Assembly: GCA_009869945.1 (NCBI GenBank) | Contig: WIXG01000039.1 | Location: forward strand, 186,001-250,000 | DNA from: Mesaphorura yosii | Taxonomy: Eukaryota > Arthropoda > Collembola > Poduromorpha > Tullbergiidae | DNA: 64,000 nucleotides | Direction: 5' to 3' | In this document: in pieces, positions 22,911 to 35,441 of the stretch | Layout: each line of letters opens with the position of its first letter | How positions within the stretch are numbered: position 1 is the first letter of the stretch | The notes under the pieces: generated by a model | What the model saw: the letters and a program-made list of their open reading frames with translations, nothing else | What the model was told of the DNA's origin: nothing | The model's database searches: none | Made by a program: the position numbers and the translations under genes

Positions 22911-25900
22911 ATGTACTTCGACGTGAATGACGAGACAGCTTCCTCAACACAGGCAGCAGAAGCAGTCACAGAAATCTCAAATTGTCTTAATAATAACATA
23001 AACAGCAACGTCAGGGACCGTGATTCTGCTTCAGCATCTTCTCCGGGAATGTCTGGAGAAGATGATTTCATTTCAAGATCAAGACTGAGTAGCAAAACAT
23101 CAGCATTAGAATCATCTTCAGACCGTCACCACTCGCATTCGCAATCGCACTCGTCTTCTCCATTGAGCCAAGATATCAATTTCAACACATCAATATCAAC
23201 AGCAACAAGTGCCTCAATCAACGAATCTCAATCTGCTTTAACTCAAAGACAGGAACCAAATGTCGTTAACTCTTCTTCGCAGTCATCGCCTGCCACAAAA
23301 TTTCACAACAATAATTCAAGTGCTCAAGTATGCGCAAACGCGAATGGCAACTCAAATAGTGATGACGGAAGCTCAAGTATTAATCACACACCCGTAAATA
23401 CCGCAATTAATATTAATACCACACTCGAAGCTCACGGAGGACGTGAGAACGCAAACATTAGCAGCAAAAGCCAAAGCCAAAGACATGAGCCACCACCAAA
23501 ATTAATATTCTCGTCAGAAACTCCTCCGCCACTACCGATTAGTCATCCACCCAGCCACAGCCACAGTTCGACCACAGGCAGCAGTGCTAATTTGAGTCCG
23601 AGGGTTGAGTTCGTGCTGGGTGACGAGTTAATTGACATTTCTGATGTTAATGCAAGCAATCCAGGTGCTGCTGAATTCGAATTCAGTGGTGGTGACGAAA
23701 TGCAGAGGTTACTGCGAAAAACAAGCAAAATGCGACACAGTCACAGTAGCAGTGAAGTGATGATGACGAACGGGTACGAACTGCCTGGACCCGCAACTGC
23801 TACTTCGACGGCGACTTCGACAACGCCAACACCGAACACGAAACCCAAAGTGCCAGTGACCGTACCGGTCCTCGATGTGAACAGCAATAGTCACTGCACG
23901 AGTCTGTTAAGTGCTGAGGAGAACTTCGAGTGCTTGGCCGATGGTCGTGACTCATTCTTCGATTCGCCAAGTGAAAACACGTCGCTGCAGTACACAACGG
24001 CCAGGTAAGATGACTGCGACTGTGGATTTAAGGGCTGATGTTCCATGCAGATATAGATCTTAATATTTATAGATAGCAGTCGTGTTTACAGTATTTCACG
24101 TTGATTTTATTTAATTAGAAAGCATCTGTCTACTTTCCACCTGATTTTGTTGATCGCCTTGAATCATCCTCAATAATTGAAATTTGCGGGCACAGCGCAG
24201 GCACAGACTTATTTTCTTATTTTTGCATTTTGCTTCTTCGTCTGAATTGATATTCATTACATCAAAGTGCCATAGGCAATAGGAAAGTAAATCCTTTGTG
24301 CTTTGACTGCTTTGTGGGCAACGTCAGAGCGCATCAATTATGAAATGATTTGGGACAGTTTTGGGTCACGTCGAGTCATTGTCAATTGTCATTCTATTGC
24401 AATAATAATAATAGTTGTATGCTCATCATAATCGTGGTGCGGTGGTGGAGAGAAAGGTTTTATTTATTTGATGATGCTGAAATAGCCAATAACCAGAAAT
24501 TACTGGTTATTTGACTCAGGTATAAACAATAAGACCAGAAATAAGTTTCTCTTTTCACAAGGTTCATAACGGGAACATGCGTGGTCCATCCGATCGCGTC
24601 ATCGCATCGTCTGGTCTGAGATGAGACAAGACACGAGACTTCCTTCGGGAGACTTTTCGAGGGCTTCGTTACCTGATGCGACGATGCGAGTGACAAAGTC
24701 ATAAATTATAACAGACCGTGATTGTGATTTTGCGATTGTCCTCTCGAGCAAGTGTGCGTAAGATGACAGTTTGGGCGAAAAGAAAATATGAAATGATGGA
24801 TTTTTGTGTTTTCGTTTTCGAGATGCGCTCCCTGCAGTTTGTATTTGTATTCCCAAGTCTACTTTGGTTGAGTTCTTAATTTCTTACGATTTGGGCCTTT
24901 TCTCTTGTGAATTGTGACCGCGATGCGATTGACTGCACACTTTGATGCGAGTTATAGGTTTATGACGTGCGCTGAACCTGCGCAAGTACAATTACGGCAC
25001 GATTTTGAGGAAGCACTTTCCTTCTTCCATGAGTGGGCCATTTTTCTTCTAACATAAAGGCAGGTATTTGAGCATTGCTGAACACTGAGTTGAAATGCAA
25101 ATGCATCGCTTCAGACAATACAAATTCGAACGGACACGCCAGCAATTACGTAATTGTTTGGTGTCCTGATGACAAATTGCTACTTAAAAGGCCTAAGTAC
25201 ACTGAATTACACACACGCACGGGGCACAATGCACGCGATTTGCGATTGCGATTAAACCTCCGAGCATGCTTACTCATGTAATTGCTCTTCTGAGAATGAA
25301 GATCATTAAACATTTAAACTCAAATTAGGAAATACAACACGTACTTGGAGCGCGCGTGTGTGGATTGGAATGGGAATGTGGAGTCGTGAATTTTCGTACG
25401 TGCAAGTGCAGAAGTACGTGGATAAAGATTCTTTCTGATGCACTACGACTACAACAACCAAGTGTGAGTTTACTGAGAGAGGCCTCATTGGTCCCTTTCT
25501 AAAACCTGTACAGTCGATAATGGTAATGATTCTAATGATGATGAGATGTCCTTATCAAATTGAACCTCATTAAGGAACATGTCATTATTATTAGCCACAA
25601 TCTTGCTTTCAATTATGTTTTGTCAATAACAAAGCAATTACGAGTGTCGTTAGTGAATTGACTTTGATGAGCCAAAGCCAAGCCAAGTTTATGTTGATTT
25701 CAACAGAGTACGAATGTGAAAAGCACAAAAGACGGTGAAAACAATTTGCGAGAGAGATTTGCGATATTGCAATTTCATAAATTGCAAAATGCATTGACAA
25801 TTGCATTGCATTAAAAGCCGATGCAGGTACGTTGCAATTGCACATACGAGGAAATTGTGACTGAAGCGTCCTCAATGCTGAATGCAGCTAGCGCAAGCAT

Positions 25901-28900
25901 TGTGTGAAGATTCGGCGTTGTCTTTGTCGTGTCGTCTTTGTGCATTGTTTTTGTCTGGCCTCGCATGACCCACTATGCATCAGCATCGCAGAGTTGACAA
26001 TGGCGGTGATAATGAGTAGAAAAGAGAAATAAGAAGCGATCAATGACGACGTGATGAGATGAGATGCGGCCGATAAAAATAATTTCTAATGGATTTCTAA
26101 ACTAAACGAATGCAAGTAAGAATGAGTGACGAAGATTTTATTGTAGTAGCGGTTAAAAGTGCACCTGACATCGACACCTGTTCACATTTCACACGACGGC
26201 AATCTGCGCTGCGCAGGCTGAAATTATAACCCATTGCAAATTACAAATATCGGCCGAATGCTGTTTATTAACTAACCAATCATTATTCTGTACTCCGCCT
26301 GCCTGCCAAGAGCACTTGAAAAAATCTCGCATACACATAATTAACCGTGGCTACTTAATTATGGTCTTTGTTACCGCAGCATGTTGAATCAATATGCCTA
26401 CGAGGTCGCGCGTACGCGCGATTTCTTGCAACAAAGGCAATTCTTTTGTGCAGCAGGAATAATAACCTTAATTTTATAGATTTCTGCGTCGTGGTCGTGT
26501 CATGATCTCATATATTAAATATGCCAAAAGAAGGCCGCAAGTCGCGACCCAATCACGGCACAGCTGTACGCGTATTACATAAATTGCAAATCATACTGCA
26601 AATGCAACTGCACGAAGCACAAAGTAAGCCAAATATAATTCGAATGCGAATACGACTCGCCTGTATCAACTGTCGGCCTTCTTTATCACTATCATATCAA
26701 GTGTTCTTGAAAGCTGACTCGGAGCCAAGTGCCAGAAGAGTTTCTTTACCTTTTTCTCTTCTCTTATTCGATGCACTGCACTGCCGAAATGCATTGCAGT
26801 TAGACTAGTTTATGAACTGAGACGGTTCGCAGTGCAGGTGCGGGCCGGGATCGACTTTCTTGATTTACAACCACGATTACATTACAAGAATACGAAATCA
26901 AGATTTTAACCTGACTTTTACAAAAAGCCAAGCATGTGCATTGTTGATTGTTGTCGTTGTTAAAGTTGGTGTATCTCATACTCGAAAGTACTTAAGTGTA
27001 GTTTTCTCTTTGACGTTCCTTTACTTGTCATTTGAGAGCTGAGCGAGCTGCATACTACATGCCAACTGCCTGATTTACTCCTCGTACACATTTGAGTTGA
27101 GTGGAGAGTGAGTAGAAATTTTCATAAAACTTCACACGTTATTATCATATTTAATTGTAATTGTATGTAGTTTATTTTGTGTCGTGTCTTGTGTACTCGT
27201 GTTATTGAGTTAGCCAACAAAAGAAGATTGCTCTTGTTATGAGACTGAGACTGATTTCAAACAGCAAGTTGCAATTGAAAATTCAGTGAAATCGAACGTG
27301 GGTGCTTTGCTCGGATTTTAATTCAGCAATACTAATCTCAATTTCAAAGTTTTGTGCCGTCATTACAGTGGAAGTCCTGATTTAGTGCGAGCCAGAATCT
27401 GAAGATCGGTTAGCAATTTAACAAGCCGTAAGCATAAACGTGAGCAACGGTCTTTGTTTATTTTATGTTCAAGAACAATGCACAGCAAGTAGGAAATTAA
27501 GATTTACATTGTTGAAGTCGTAGTCTCGAGTCTCGTTTCCCGTAGTCGTGTCTCTTGTGACCCCTGCGTATACTTTCTGCGTGTGAAGTCTGGCCGCAAC
27601 CGCGGTCGCAACCCGGAAAAGCCATTAACAAATGTCGAATTACAAGTCCCACTTTGAAGGCTATGGCTTGGTTAATGTGGTTAATTTTAATTTCAAGACT
27701 TCGCACCACCACACCTTCGAAACTTTAAGTTTTATGAAGGTGTGATGTGTGATCATAAAATTATGCGTCAAGGCCCACGCCAAAGGCACGACCTTCCTTT
27801 CAAACCGCATAAGTATTTAGCTTGTGTCTTTAGTCGTAACGATTGCTTTAACAGAAGTGCCGAGGTACTTCAATTAAATTGTTGCTCCTCCTAAAAAGTT
27901 GATTTCCACAAAATATCAACGGCGTAAGAAAACACATCAAACAAGTAAAATATTTTGATTCAAAAGGTTTTAAGTTCGTTGCATTGTAATTGAGTGAAGC
28001 GTACAGAATTTAAATCACAATTAATTAATACTCCTCGGTCTTAAAGAACACAGAAGAGTAATGGCAGTTCAGGTCCGAGTACGGCTCCGTGCGTCGCTGT
28101 ACGCGTCAGGATACCGTTAGCATAACCCCAAAACTTGGTTGTATGTTTCTTTTTTCTAAAACTCGAAGCAGTCATCTCAGAAAACAGTCAGTCAGAAGTC
28201 ATAACTGCAATTCTACAATGTGAAATCATTTGTGTTTAATTCGGGGATGTAATCTCATTTATTTCGCATCAGAATCCTTTTCTTTAATGCCACCGCACCG
28301 CTGTTGTACAACAAACGATTGCGCTTATTGTTGCCTGAATGCAGGCCACGTGCGGCGTGCATTATTAAATTTTAATGCCTGAGCTGCTCGGGCATTGCTT
28401 CTTGATATGCTGCGCGCCGCGCCGGCTTGCACCACGCACAAACGTAAAGAAAGGTTTTGAAAGAGTTTAGCTTATCTTGATCATCGGTATTTACACGCAC
28501 TACTTGTAGAGGCACTCTTGCGGCGAAGCCATGTGGTGAAATGAGTTTATGCCACGCCATCGTCATTGCCGTACCGTTGTACTCTCATTTAACGTTAACC
28601 ACTGACTTGACTGGGTGCTCAATGCTCGATGATCGCCGCTCGTGCCTCGTGCTCGCAATTTTTCTATTTTCTTGGCCTAAAATTCGTAAACAGTAAAATG
28701 TAATGTTACGGTGCGTAATGAATGAGTAACTTTGTCATGCGAAATGTAATGTGATGTACAAGAACGAAACCCGTGCATAGCATGGTAGCATGTCTGGTTC
28801 TGATTTTGATTCTTCCTCTTGCAGAGACGCAAACGATCTGAGCCTTTCTGAACTTGCTGGTCCAAGCAATCGAGCCACTCCAACGTCAGGGCTGCCATTT

Positions 28901-30659
28901 CGAAGAAACAGCGCGCTGCGAACGAGTTTGCGGAAATCGCCACAAGAGTAAGTTGAATCATAATACGAAATACTTATCCCATTTAATTACTTCCTCCGTG
29001 TGAGCAATGCTTGCCATGTCTGTGCCATATTTCAGCAACTCCTTGAACGCCGATATGGGACATCGTCGCTGGGGTTCATTCAGAAATCCGTAAGTTTTAT
29101 GACAGATGTCTCTCAACAGAGAGTGGCTCTGGCTCCTAATCGTATTTACTGACGACGGTTCTTTGTCAGGTCTGGAACGAAGCGCCCGCTTGGCACGTCC
29201 ACGCCAACTTCTTCCAATGCTTTAGCCACGCAGCTGTACCGCACCGGCAGTTTTAACTCAACAGGCCGCAGTTCGACTGGCGATCCGGAAGAAATGTACT
29301 CTGACGGATCACTTGAAGACGAAGTCATTGATCTCACGCAAAAGGTCCACCATTTAGAAGAGAAGTTCACAGTTCTAGCCGAGAACCAGTCTGACGTGGA
29401 CGATCGCTATAGCAGAGCCAAGCAGGAAAACAGCGAGCTCACGACTAAATTGTTTCTGCTTGAGGAACAATTACGTGACGTCGAGCAGCGTGCAGAAGAC
29501 AAGATACGTGACGAGCAAAAGCGGTCGAAGGAAGCGCTCGCGAGACTTGACCGTGAAAAGCAATTACAGATCGAAAATTACGACATTCGACTGCAGGGAC
29601 TTGAAAAAGAACTGCAGCAGACCAAAAATGAGTCTACACGACAAAAACAGATGCTAGAACGTGAGCGAACGGAAAGAATTCAAGCGAGTGACAAATTATA
29701 TGAGACTGAACGAGAAATTGTAGCCTTGCGAGACGATAATCGGAATTTAATGGAACAGTCGAGGAAGGAGCGAGAGAGTTTAGTTGCCGAAACGGCTGGA
29801 TCTCAACAGGTAAAGGTTAAATTAGCATTGCGTGTTCAAAAATGGCTTTATCATTACGCTTAATTGGATTTCAGGCTCTGCAAGACTTGCGGAAAGAATT
29901 TGAACATCTTCGCCAGTTTCAAATGGCTAACCTCAACGGCAGCTTATCGCGGGACAAACATAATTACATGCACCGTGAAAGTCTGGATGGGGACATCAGC
30001 GAAGTGAGATCCAGGCTGCTCGAGTTGGAAGAAGAAAACAAGCAGCTAAAGCAACAGAATAGACGTAAGTCGGGACTAATGAAATAAGCAAAAATTATTC
30101 CAGAGAAATTGTCTGGGAACAATTGTTCCTTGCAATTTGTTTCCATAAAATTGTTCCAAGTCGCACCACAAACTTCTTAACTTCCATAAATCATGTTTTC
30201 TATCTGACTTCGAAGGTCTTGAAGAAACAAATGAAGACTTGACTGCACAAATTCTGAATCACGGACTTGAAGAAGGCCGCCATTTACTCACTCTCGGTCC
30301 TCGAGACATGGGCAACAGTTTGGCCGCTGAGTTTGAGGCGATGTCAGAAGATCAGGTACATAACACTCATTTCACACGTTTCGCACGTAATTGTTTTTTT
30401 GTTTCAATGCTTCTGTAGTGGCACATTCTCATAGATTGCTTTATTTGTGTTCTTATTGTAGTCTTCCGTGTTGTGGTTTCAGATGAAGGCAGCTCTCAAA
30501 GAGCAGAAAGAAGTCAACGAGCAGCTTCGATGCTACATTGACGGCATTCTGCTGAATATCGTGGAAAATTATCCACAACTACTGGAAGTCAAAAACAAAT
30601 CTCAGCCTCACGACCGTCCTCAGGCGCAGCTGCGTCAAAAAGAGCGGCGAGAATCTTAA
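22911..30659 (+). CDS. nuf: Class II Rab11 family-interacting protein (Nuclear fallout / Rab11FIP3-4 type)
   Basis: Seven exons, 22911-24004, 28825-28947, 29036-29089, 29170-29809, 29875-30064, 30216-30355 and 30483-30659, join in phase to 805 residues. Residues 1-365 (exon 1) are low-complexity and rich in Ser, Asn, Thr and His. Residues about 470-720 are a long coiled coil (for example [20 protein letters not shown]). The last exon, from residue 748, has the Rab11-binding signature: [19 protein letters not shown] followed by LLEVK. Class II FIPs bind GTP-Rab11 (and Arf6) through this C-terminal segment and direct recycling endosomes to the centrosome and cleavage furrow. The EF-hands of vertebrate FIP3 are not seen here, as in fly Nuf. 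Intron 1 is 4.8 kb, the longest in the window. Poly(A) signal at 30898-30903. Confidence 0.85.
24005..28824 (+). other. Large first intron of the Rab11-FIP gene
   Basis: The intron opens with GTAAGA and ends in a pyrimidine-rich acceptor (cttcctcttgcag). It contains no supported gene on either strand. Its size relative to the other introns suggests that it may contain regulatory DNA, but no specific element can be named. Confidence 0.6.
30105..30160. repeat. AACAATTGTTCC-type palindromic repeat, copy 1
   Basis: Contains the perfect palindrome GGAACAATTGTTCC (30116-30129), followed by further ATTTGTTTCC and ATTGTTCC units. It lies in an intron of the Rab11-FIP gene. The same words recur at 62.65-62.78 kb, so this is a dispersed repeat. 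Confidence 0.65.
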
Positions 30660-30903
30660 CTGGAAATTGCAAGACGTACGAGACCATAACATGATTTTTG
30701 AATCGTGTTAATAGCTATCTGTACTATCGCTCTACACGTACAGTACGTATAATGCTACTATTTAGTATTACTCAAGGAAACCAAGATATGACAATGGACT
30801 GCAATTCATACGTGTCTTAACTGAATAAGAATTCCGTCCAATACTGCGACTATCGACTTTGATGTTATTTTAAATGTTTTAACATTTGATGTGCCTAAAT
30901 AAA

Positions 30904-33579
30904 TTTTAGTCATTAGTATTCCAGGATTTGAATAATTCACTAGTTAAGGTCTTGTCGTATTTGATTTGCTGTAAGACTACACGTTTTATGACTTCACACG
31001 CTACAAGTTTTATGTAAATGAATAAAATCTGATCTTAACTGGGCTACAAGTCATAACGGACGACATTCGAGCAACTTCGGGCGAGTCAACGGCCTCATGC
31101 TGACAGGCGGAACATATCGGAAGACCAGTGTATCGATTCTACTCGAAATTCATTCTATTTCAACGGAACTGCGGACAGCCTCGAAGGCAGAATCGCACAA
31201 AAACAACGCCCATACAAGGAAAATCATTGCATCATTGCGTAAACACCGTTTTGCGTAACTTGCGTTTATCTTCCTATTCTAGTCTTGACGCCGCACTGGA
31301 ATCTGGACACTCTGGAGGTCACCACAGCTGTTATAAAGTGTAAGACCTTGAACATGAACCTTCGAAAAAACGCCAAATAAGTTTTTTATTCAGCAGAACT
31401 GCCCAGACCATGATGTATGAATGAGCTCTCATCAAGATTCTGAGAGGCCAAGAAAATTTCTTGGCCTGCATTTCTCGGAATAGATAAAAGAAAATTCACA
31501 GCCTTAATTTATTGTTTCGCCTACACCCTCGCATGGAAAATGATATATAAGTGACTGCACTTTCGCTTCTGCACATGCATATCGCAGCCCTTTACTTCGA
31601 TTTCGAGTCCATCAGTGGCGCGCGACGAGAGACGCTAGTATGCCCTGTCATGCCTGCAGTTTCCGGTGACAAATGACGCGTACGAAAGCGGGATACCGGC
31701 ACGACGCGAGACGCCTCGTTAGTTTCAAAGCTGCAGGTTCTCCATATAACTGACACGAATAAACACGCGACGAAATACGCTTTATGGTAGCTCAGTTAGA
31801 ATCGCCTTTTGGATGGCGCCAAATCACACTGTGAAGGTTGTCTTGCTGCACCTTTAGAGGAAGCAGCCGCCAACATTTTTCAGGCGCCCTAGCCACCCCA
31901 TAAAGGTTTCCAGAGAGCAACCGCGACTTGCAAAACGTGAAAAATGGGGTTGCCGCGGCCTGCGTTCATTCGATGCCGGTCCGACCAATCCAATTCATCA
32001 CGGAGGGCATGGGCTTACATACAAATAGCCCTGCTCCCTATCTATTGGCGATATTTCTTCAAACCCTAATCTACTCTAACCTAACCTAAAAATAATAAAT
32101 AAAGCCTAAACTAAACCTAAACCTAACCTGGCAGGCTTGTAAAGTTTGCATATGAACCATGACGACCTCCACAAATTTGCGGGTGAGCGTAGTTTAGTGT
32201 GAGCGCGCTTTATTTGCTCCTAATTGAGGTCAAAATCACACGAATTCTGCTTGTGCCCTTTGAATCTGCCGCGCGATGGAGGCAATAAGCAGCTGTGATG
32301 TTAGCGCTCGACATGATCTGCGTCGCTTCATAAAACCACACAAACGCGTCTTAAACTGGCTTCTCTGGCTTCAGGGCATACTCCCTTCCTGGTGTCGTTT
32401 AGGCCCCCTCGAAGGTATCCGTTCACATTATCCGGACCACGCAGGGATTTAAGCCTCAAATCGTAGGGAATCATGAAAACCGCCTTCACAGGCAACTTCC
32501 AGCAGATTGGCTGAACAACCATCGAGAATTGGATTCGTGTGCGGAGTTGTAAGAGAGCCAACTCGAATTCGGAGTGCTGCGTGTTGCTGAAGGAGCTGTG
32601 CCACTCCATCATCAAGTGTGGAAAAGGTGCGGTCGGAAGTTACAAAACCTACAAGTAGACTTGTGAGCTTCGTGGGTGAAGGTGCGGAGTCGGCTTGGCG
32701 CCATCGATCGCGATTGAGACTTCCCAGAACGGTCCCGCATCAGCACCGTACGTGGCCCCGAAGTCACACCAGAAAACAGCTATTCGTAAATTGCTGGAGC
32801 AGTAACCGCCGCATGAGACGAGTATGCAATTTCATGGTGAAGTTACAAATATTAAATTTGAAATTAGAATTTCATTGTGCATAACAGGTTTCTTCTTTTT
32901 TGCGGTTTCTTGGGATCAGAACCAAGTTTTACATGCTTTGAATGTAACCTTCAGAATATTTATATATTTTTTTCTGTGCTGTGTTGCATTCATTATGAAG
33001 TATGAATATAACTGAATAAAGTACATCTCGCACGTGGTGTGTCACAACTTGGGATTCCACCCATGGAGATGTTTCGGCTTCTAAAGTATACGTAATTATT
33101 GAGAAAAAGCCAAAGTGGCGAATCATCTTGTCCACAATTTTGACATGAGTCAAAATGGCGAATAAAGAGAATAACAATTATTTTTTAAAGTCAGGAGTAG
33201 GAATCCATTTCTGAGAACGCATGAAGTTGCCACGTGATTTATAATCAGCGCACAAGTCAATAACTTGTGATTAAGCCGTCGGTATTTCTTCCGTTGAAGT
33301 CTGGGAAGACTTCCTGGTGTAGATACACCCAGATCAGAAAGGTTAAGACCAGTTACTAATTTCTGCTTCTCTCGTAACTGCATGAATGGATTAAGCGCAA
33401 ACATTGGTCATGTACTCACACCCTCAGCATGTACTATTATACAAGTGTTTATTGAATTGAGACAAGAGCTTACAGAGATATCAATCAATTGAAATGTACG
33501 AAGCTACTGATCAAAAAGGATAGGACCACAAAACAAAATGGAACGGTACTCGTCCAGGATGCATTTATACAAGCTTGTT
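30904..33579. other. Intergenic, partly repeat-like interval
   Basis: 2.7 kb between the Rab11-FIP and SSUH2-like genes. The part from 31.56 to 32.06 kb looks richer in G+C than its surroundings. A telomere-like tract follows, and the right edge abuts a transposase remnant. A minus-strand frame of 95 codons with two adjacent ATGs at 32328-32615 has no recognised family. The interval looks like an accumulation of old insertions. Confidence 0.5.
32061..32130. repeat. Degenerate interstitial CCTAA (TTAGG) telomere-like tract
   Basis: About 70 bp with repeated CCTAA words (ccctaat, taacctaacctaa, gcctaaac, aaacctaaacctaacct). The complement is TTAGG, the ancestral arthropod telomere unit. The copies are imperfect and interrupted by an A/T stretch. 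Confidence 0.65.
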
Positions 33580-33699
33580 CTAATACTTGGTGAATCCCCC
33601 TGCATTCAAGATAACGTCAAATACCCTGTTCTTCATAGATAAAACCAGTTTTCTAATTGTGTCTAGAGAAATGTTTTCCCAAGCACGAAATAAGGCAGC
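33580..33699 (-). pseudogene. Tc1-type transposase, degenerate C-terminal remnant
   Basis: Reading the minus strand from 33699 to a TAG stop at 33580 gives about 39 residues, including AWENISLDTIRKLVLSM and RVFDVILNAGGFTKY. This matches the terminal segment of Tc1/mariner-family transposases (a W-x-x-I start, a K-L-V-x-S-M centre, and a GG-x-T-K/R-Y end). Immediately upstream the frame runs into TAA, and the expected catalytic region with the SPDLNPIE-type motif is not preserved. It is a dead fragment in the 3' flank of the SSUH2-like gene. Confidence 0.72.
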
Positions 33700-33859
33700 T
33701 TAAGTTGAGCTTGTTAGAGTGAACCTGACGGGCCATCCAGCGACTAGCGTCAAATTCCGTATGTCTTAGGTTAAAAATGTAGTATCTGAAAGGCTCTGAA
33801 GTGCTAAATGGTAGAGAAGTATTTGAGGTGTTGTGATTGTGATTGTGAGACAACAGAGA

Positions 33860-35441
33860 TTAAAGAATTGCACAGCACCAACTGCCTGGATAGTCTGGAA
33901 AATGCAATTTACTTTGCTCGCCGTAAACATGAGCCTCAGTTTCCGACTTCCAGGTGTAGGTAACTTCAGCGATTCTGACAACGTCCACGACATGCTTCTA
34001 GATACGTAAAATACGGGGAAAACGAAAGTAATACCTGCTCGTTGGAAAAATAAAGGAAGTTGGGGCACACCTGCTTAATTATACGGCATTCCCGTGTGTA
34101 CAGCCTCCGATGTTTGTCGACCAGCTCTCGAGAAGCAGAGATCAGCGTTTGATCGGGATACTGGGTGTGGGTGAAAGGATGGATTAGGTGCTGCTCCTCA
34201 GATAGGACACGAAAACCTGCAGTTTTGAGCAGTAGTGCTCGTGGAAGGGCTGCTCCGCCGCTGCTGAGAAACTGGTCCTGGAATGGTGCCCTGGATCAAA
34301 ACGAGAAGAGTCAACTTGGAGAACTTGGAATCAAGTCAAAGTATTGATCATTGGTGTTTAGTGCAGGTCCAGGGGTCTTTGATAACTTACCAAGAGACAA
34401 CAAGCTGTAGGTAGAAATGGAGCTGTCCGTTACCCTTGCACTGATGGCATTGGCGCTGACCGTGCCCAGAACAGGAGGAGCACCTTCAGCGTAGAAGTAG
34501 AAAATTAGACCTCATTGATGGGACACTTCGTTGATGTGGGTTAAGTTAAGTAGGTAGCTTTCTTTTCGTTCATATCAGTGACTAACCTTTTGCGACCTGA
34601 GCCGTGGCACAGGTTACAAGCATGGTGGTGGTGGCGATGGTGATGATGATGGTGGTGGCCATGATGCCCCGAACTGGTCCGTCCCGTCCCATTGCACACA
34701 CCACAGAAAGACCCTCCATGCCCGCTGCAGGAGTCACATCGAACCCTTCCATTTCTACAGCAGATGTGGCAGACTCGGACCGTCGACGTGTTCGGGACCC
34801 TGACCCGTTTTTCCTGTTTCTTGAACCCTCCTTCCGGGTACAGGTTGATTTCCCAAGGGCCAAGCACAGGCACCGTGTCTCCAGGCGGATATATTTGCAT
34901 TTGGACGCCGGAGGCTGCCGGTTCACATTTCCACGCCGTTCGGCGCTGTTCGGTGAAGCTTTGCAGGGTGTACTGGGGAAATTGAAGGAAATTGTCCTAA
35001 AATGGACGTGCAGTTCGCGGATTTTAGCCCCTACCTATCTTGACGGCACTCTTCATCTGAATATCGCGTATCTTAACCTTATCAGCAGACTGAAAACAGC
35101 AATCGCCATCCACAAACCTGTTGAGAGCCACGCGGATTTCTTCTTCGGTGATGACGACGCTGCTTGGGAGCACCGTCGTCGTAGCCCTGGGCGGACTACC
35201 AGTGGCGTCTTCGGTGGGTTGCCCCGGGGTAAGGAGGCTGGGGGGAGGGGACTGGATCACTATGCAACAAGATTTGAGGAGAACCTCTCCACGCCTAGCT
35301 CTAAGCTGATAAAATTCTGTACCAACCTGGTACGAATGTACAGTCGGTGTATCCTGGAATACTTTGGAACGTGCCCGGAGGCGGATCCACATCGGGGTTG
35401 GCTCCAGCCAAGCCCAGTGCTCTCGCAGCAGCCGCCAGCAT
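33860..35441 (-). CDS. SSUH2: SSUH2-like protein with DnaJ-type Cys-rich repeats and a His-rich insert
   Basis: Minus-strand exons 35441-35327, 35259-about 35045, 34972-34587, 34483-34391, 34290-34071 and 33997-33860 give about 388 residues (human SSUH2 375). SSUH2 is a poorly characterised protein linked to tooth development; the name comes from C. elegans ssu-2. Matching features are ITEEEIRVALNRFV near residue 90, YTLQSFTEQRRTAWKCEP, four CxxC-x-GxG-type knuckles (VCHICCRNG, RCDSCSGHG, FCGVCNGTG, ACNLCHGSG, then CSSCSGHG and CHQCKGNG) and the C-terminal RELVDKHRRLY and EVTYTWKSE. An insert of about 16 residues, almost all His, sits between knuckles three and four. The exon 2/3 junction closes in phase only with a weak donor (GCC|gtcaag); the better donor 10 nt downstream would shift frame. 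An in-frame stop precedes the chosen ATG. Confidence 0.8.

Noticed and set aside
31784-31860. tRNA-like start (GGTAGCTCAGTTAGAATC) suggesting a tRNA gene or tRNA-derived SINE
   Set aside because: It resembles an A box, but no acceptable B box, anticodon arm or paired acceptor stem follows.
32328-32615. 95-codon minus-strand frame with two adjacent ATGs and protein-like wording
   Set aside because: No recognised family, no clear splice partners, and it lies in repeat-like DNA; kept only as a remark on the interval.
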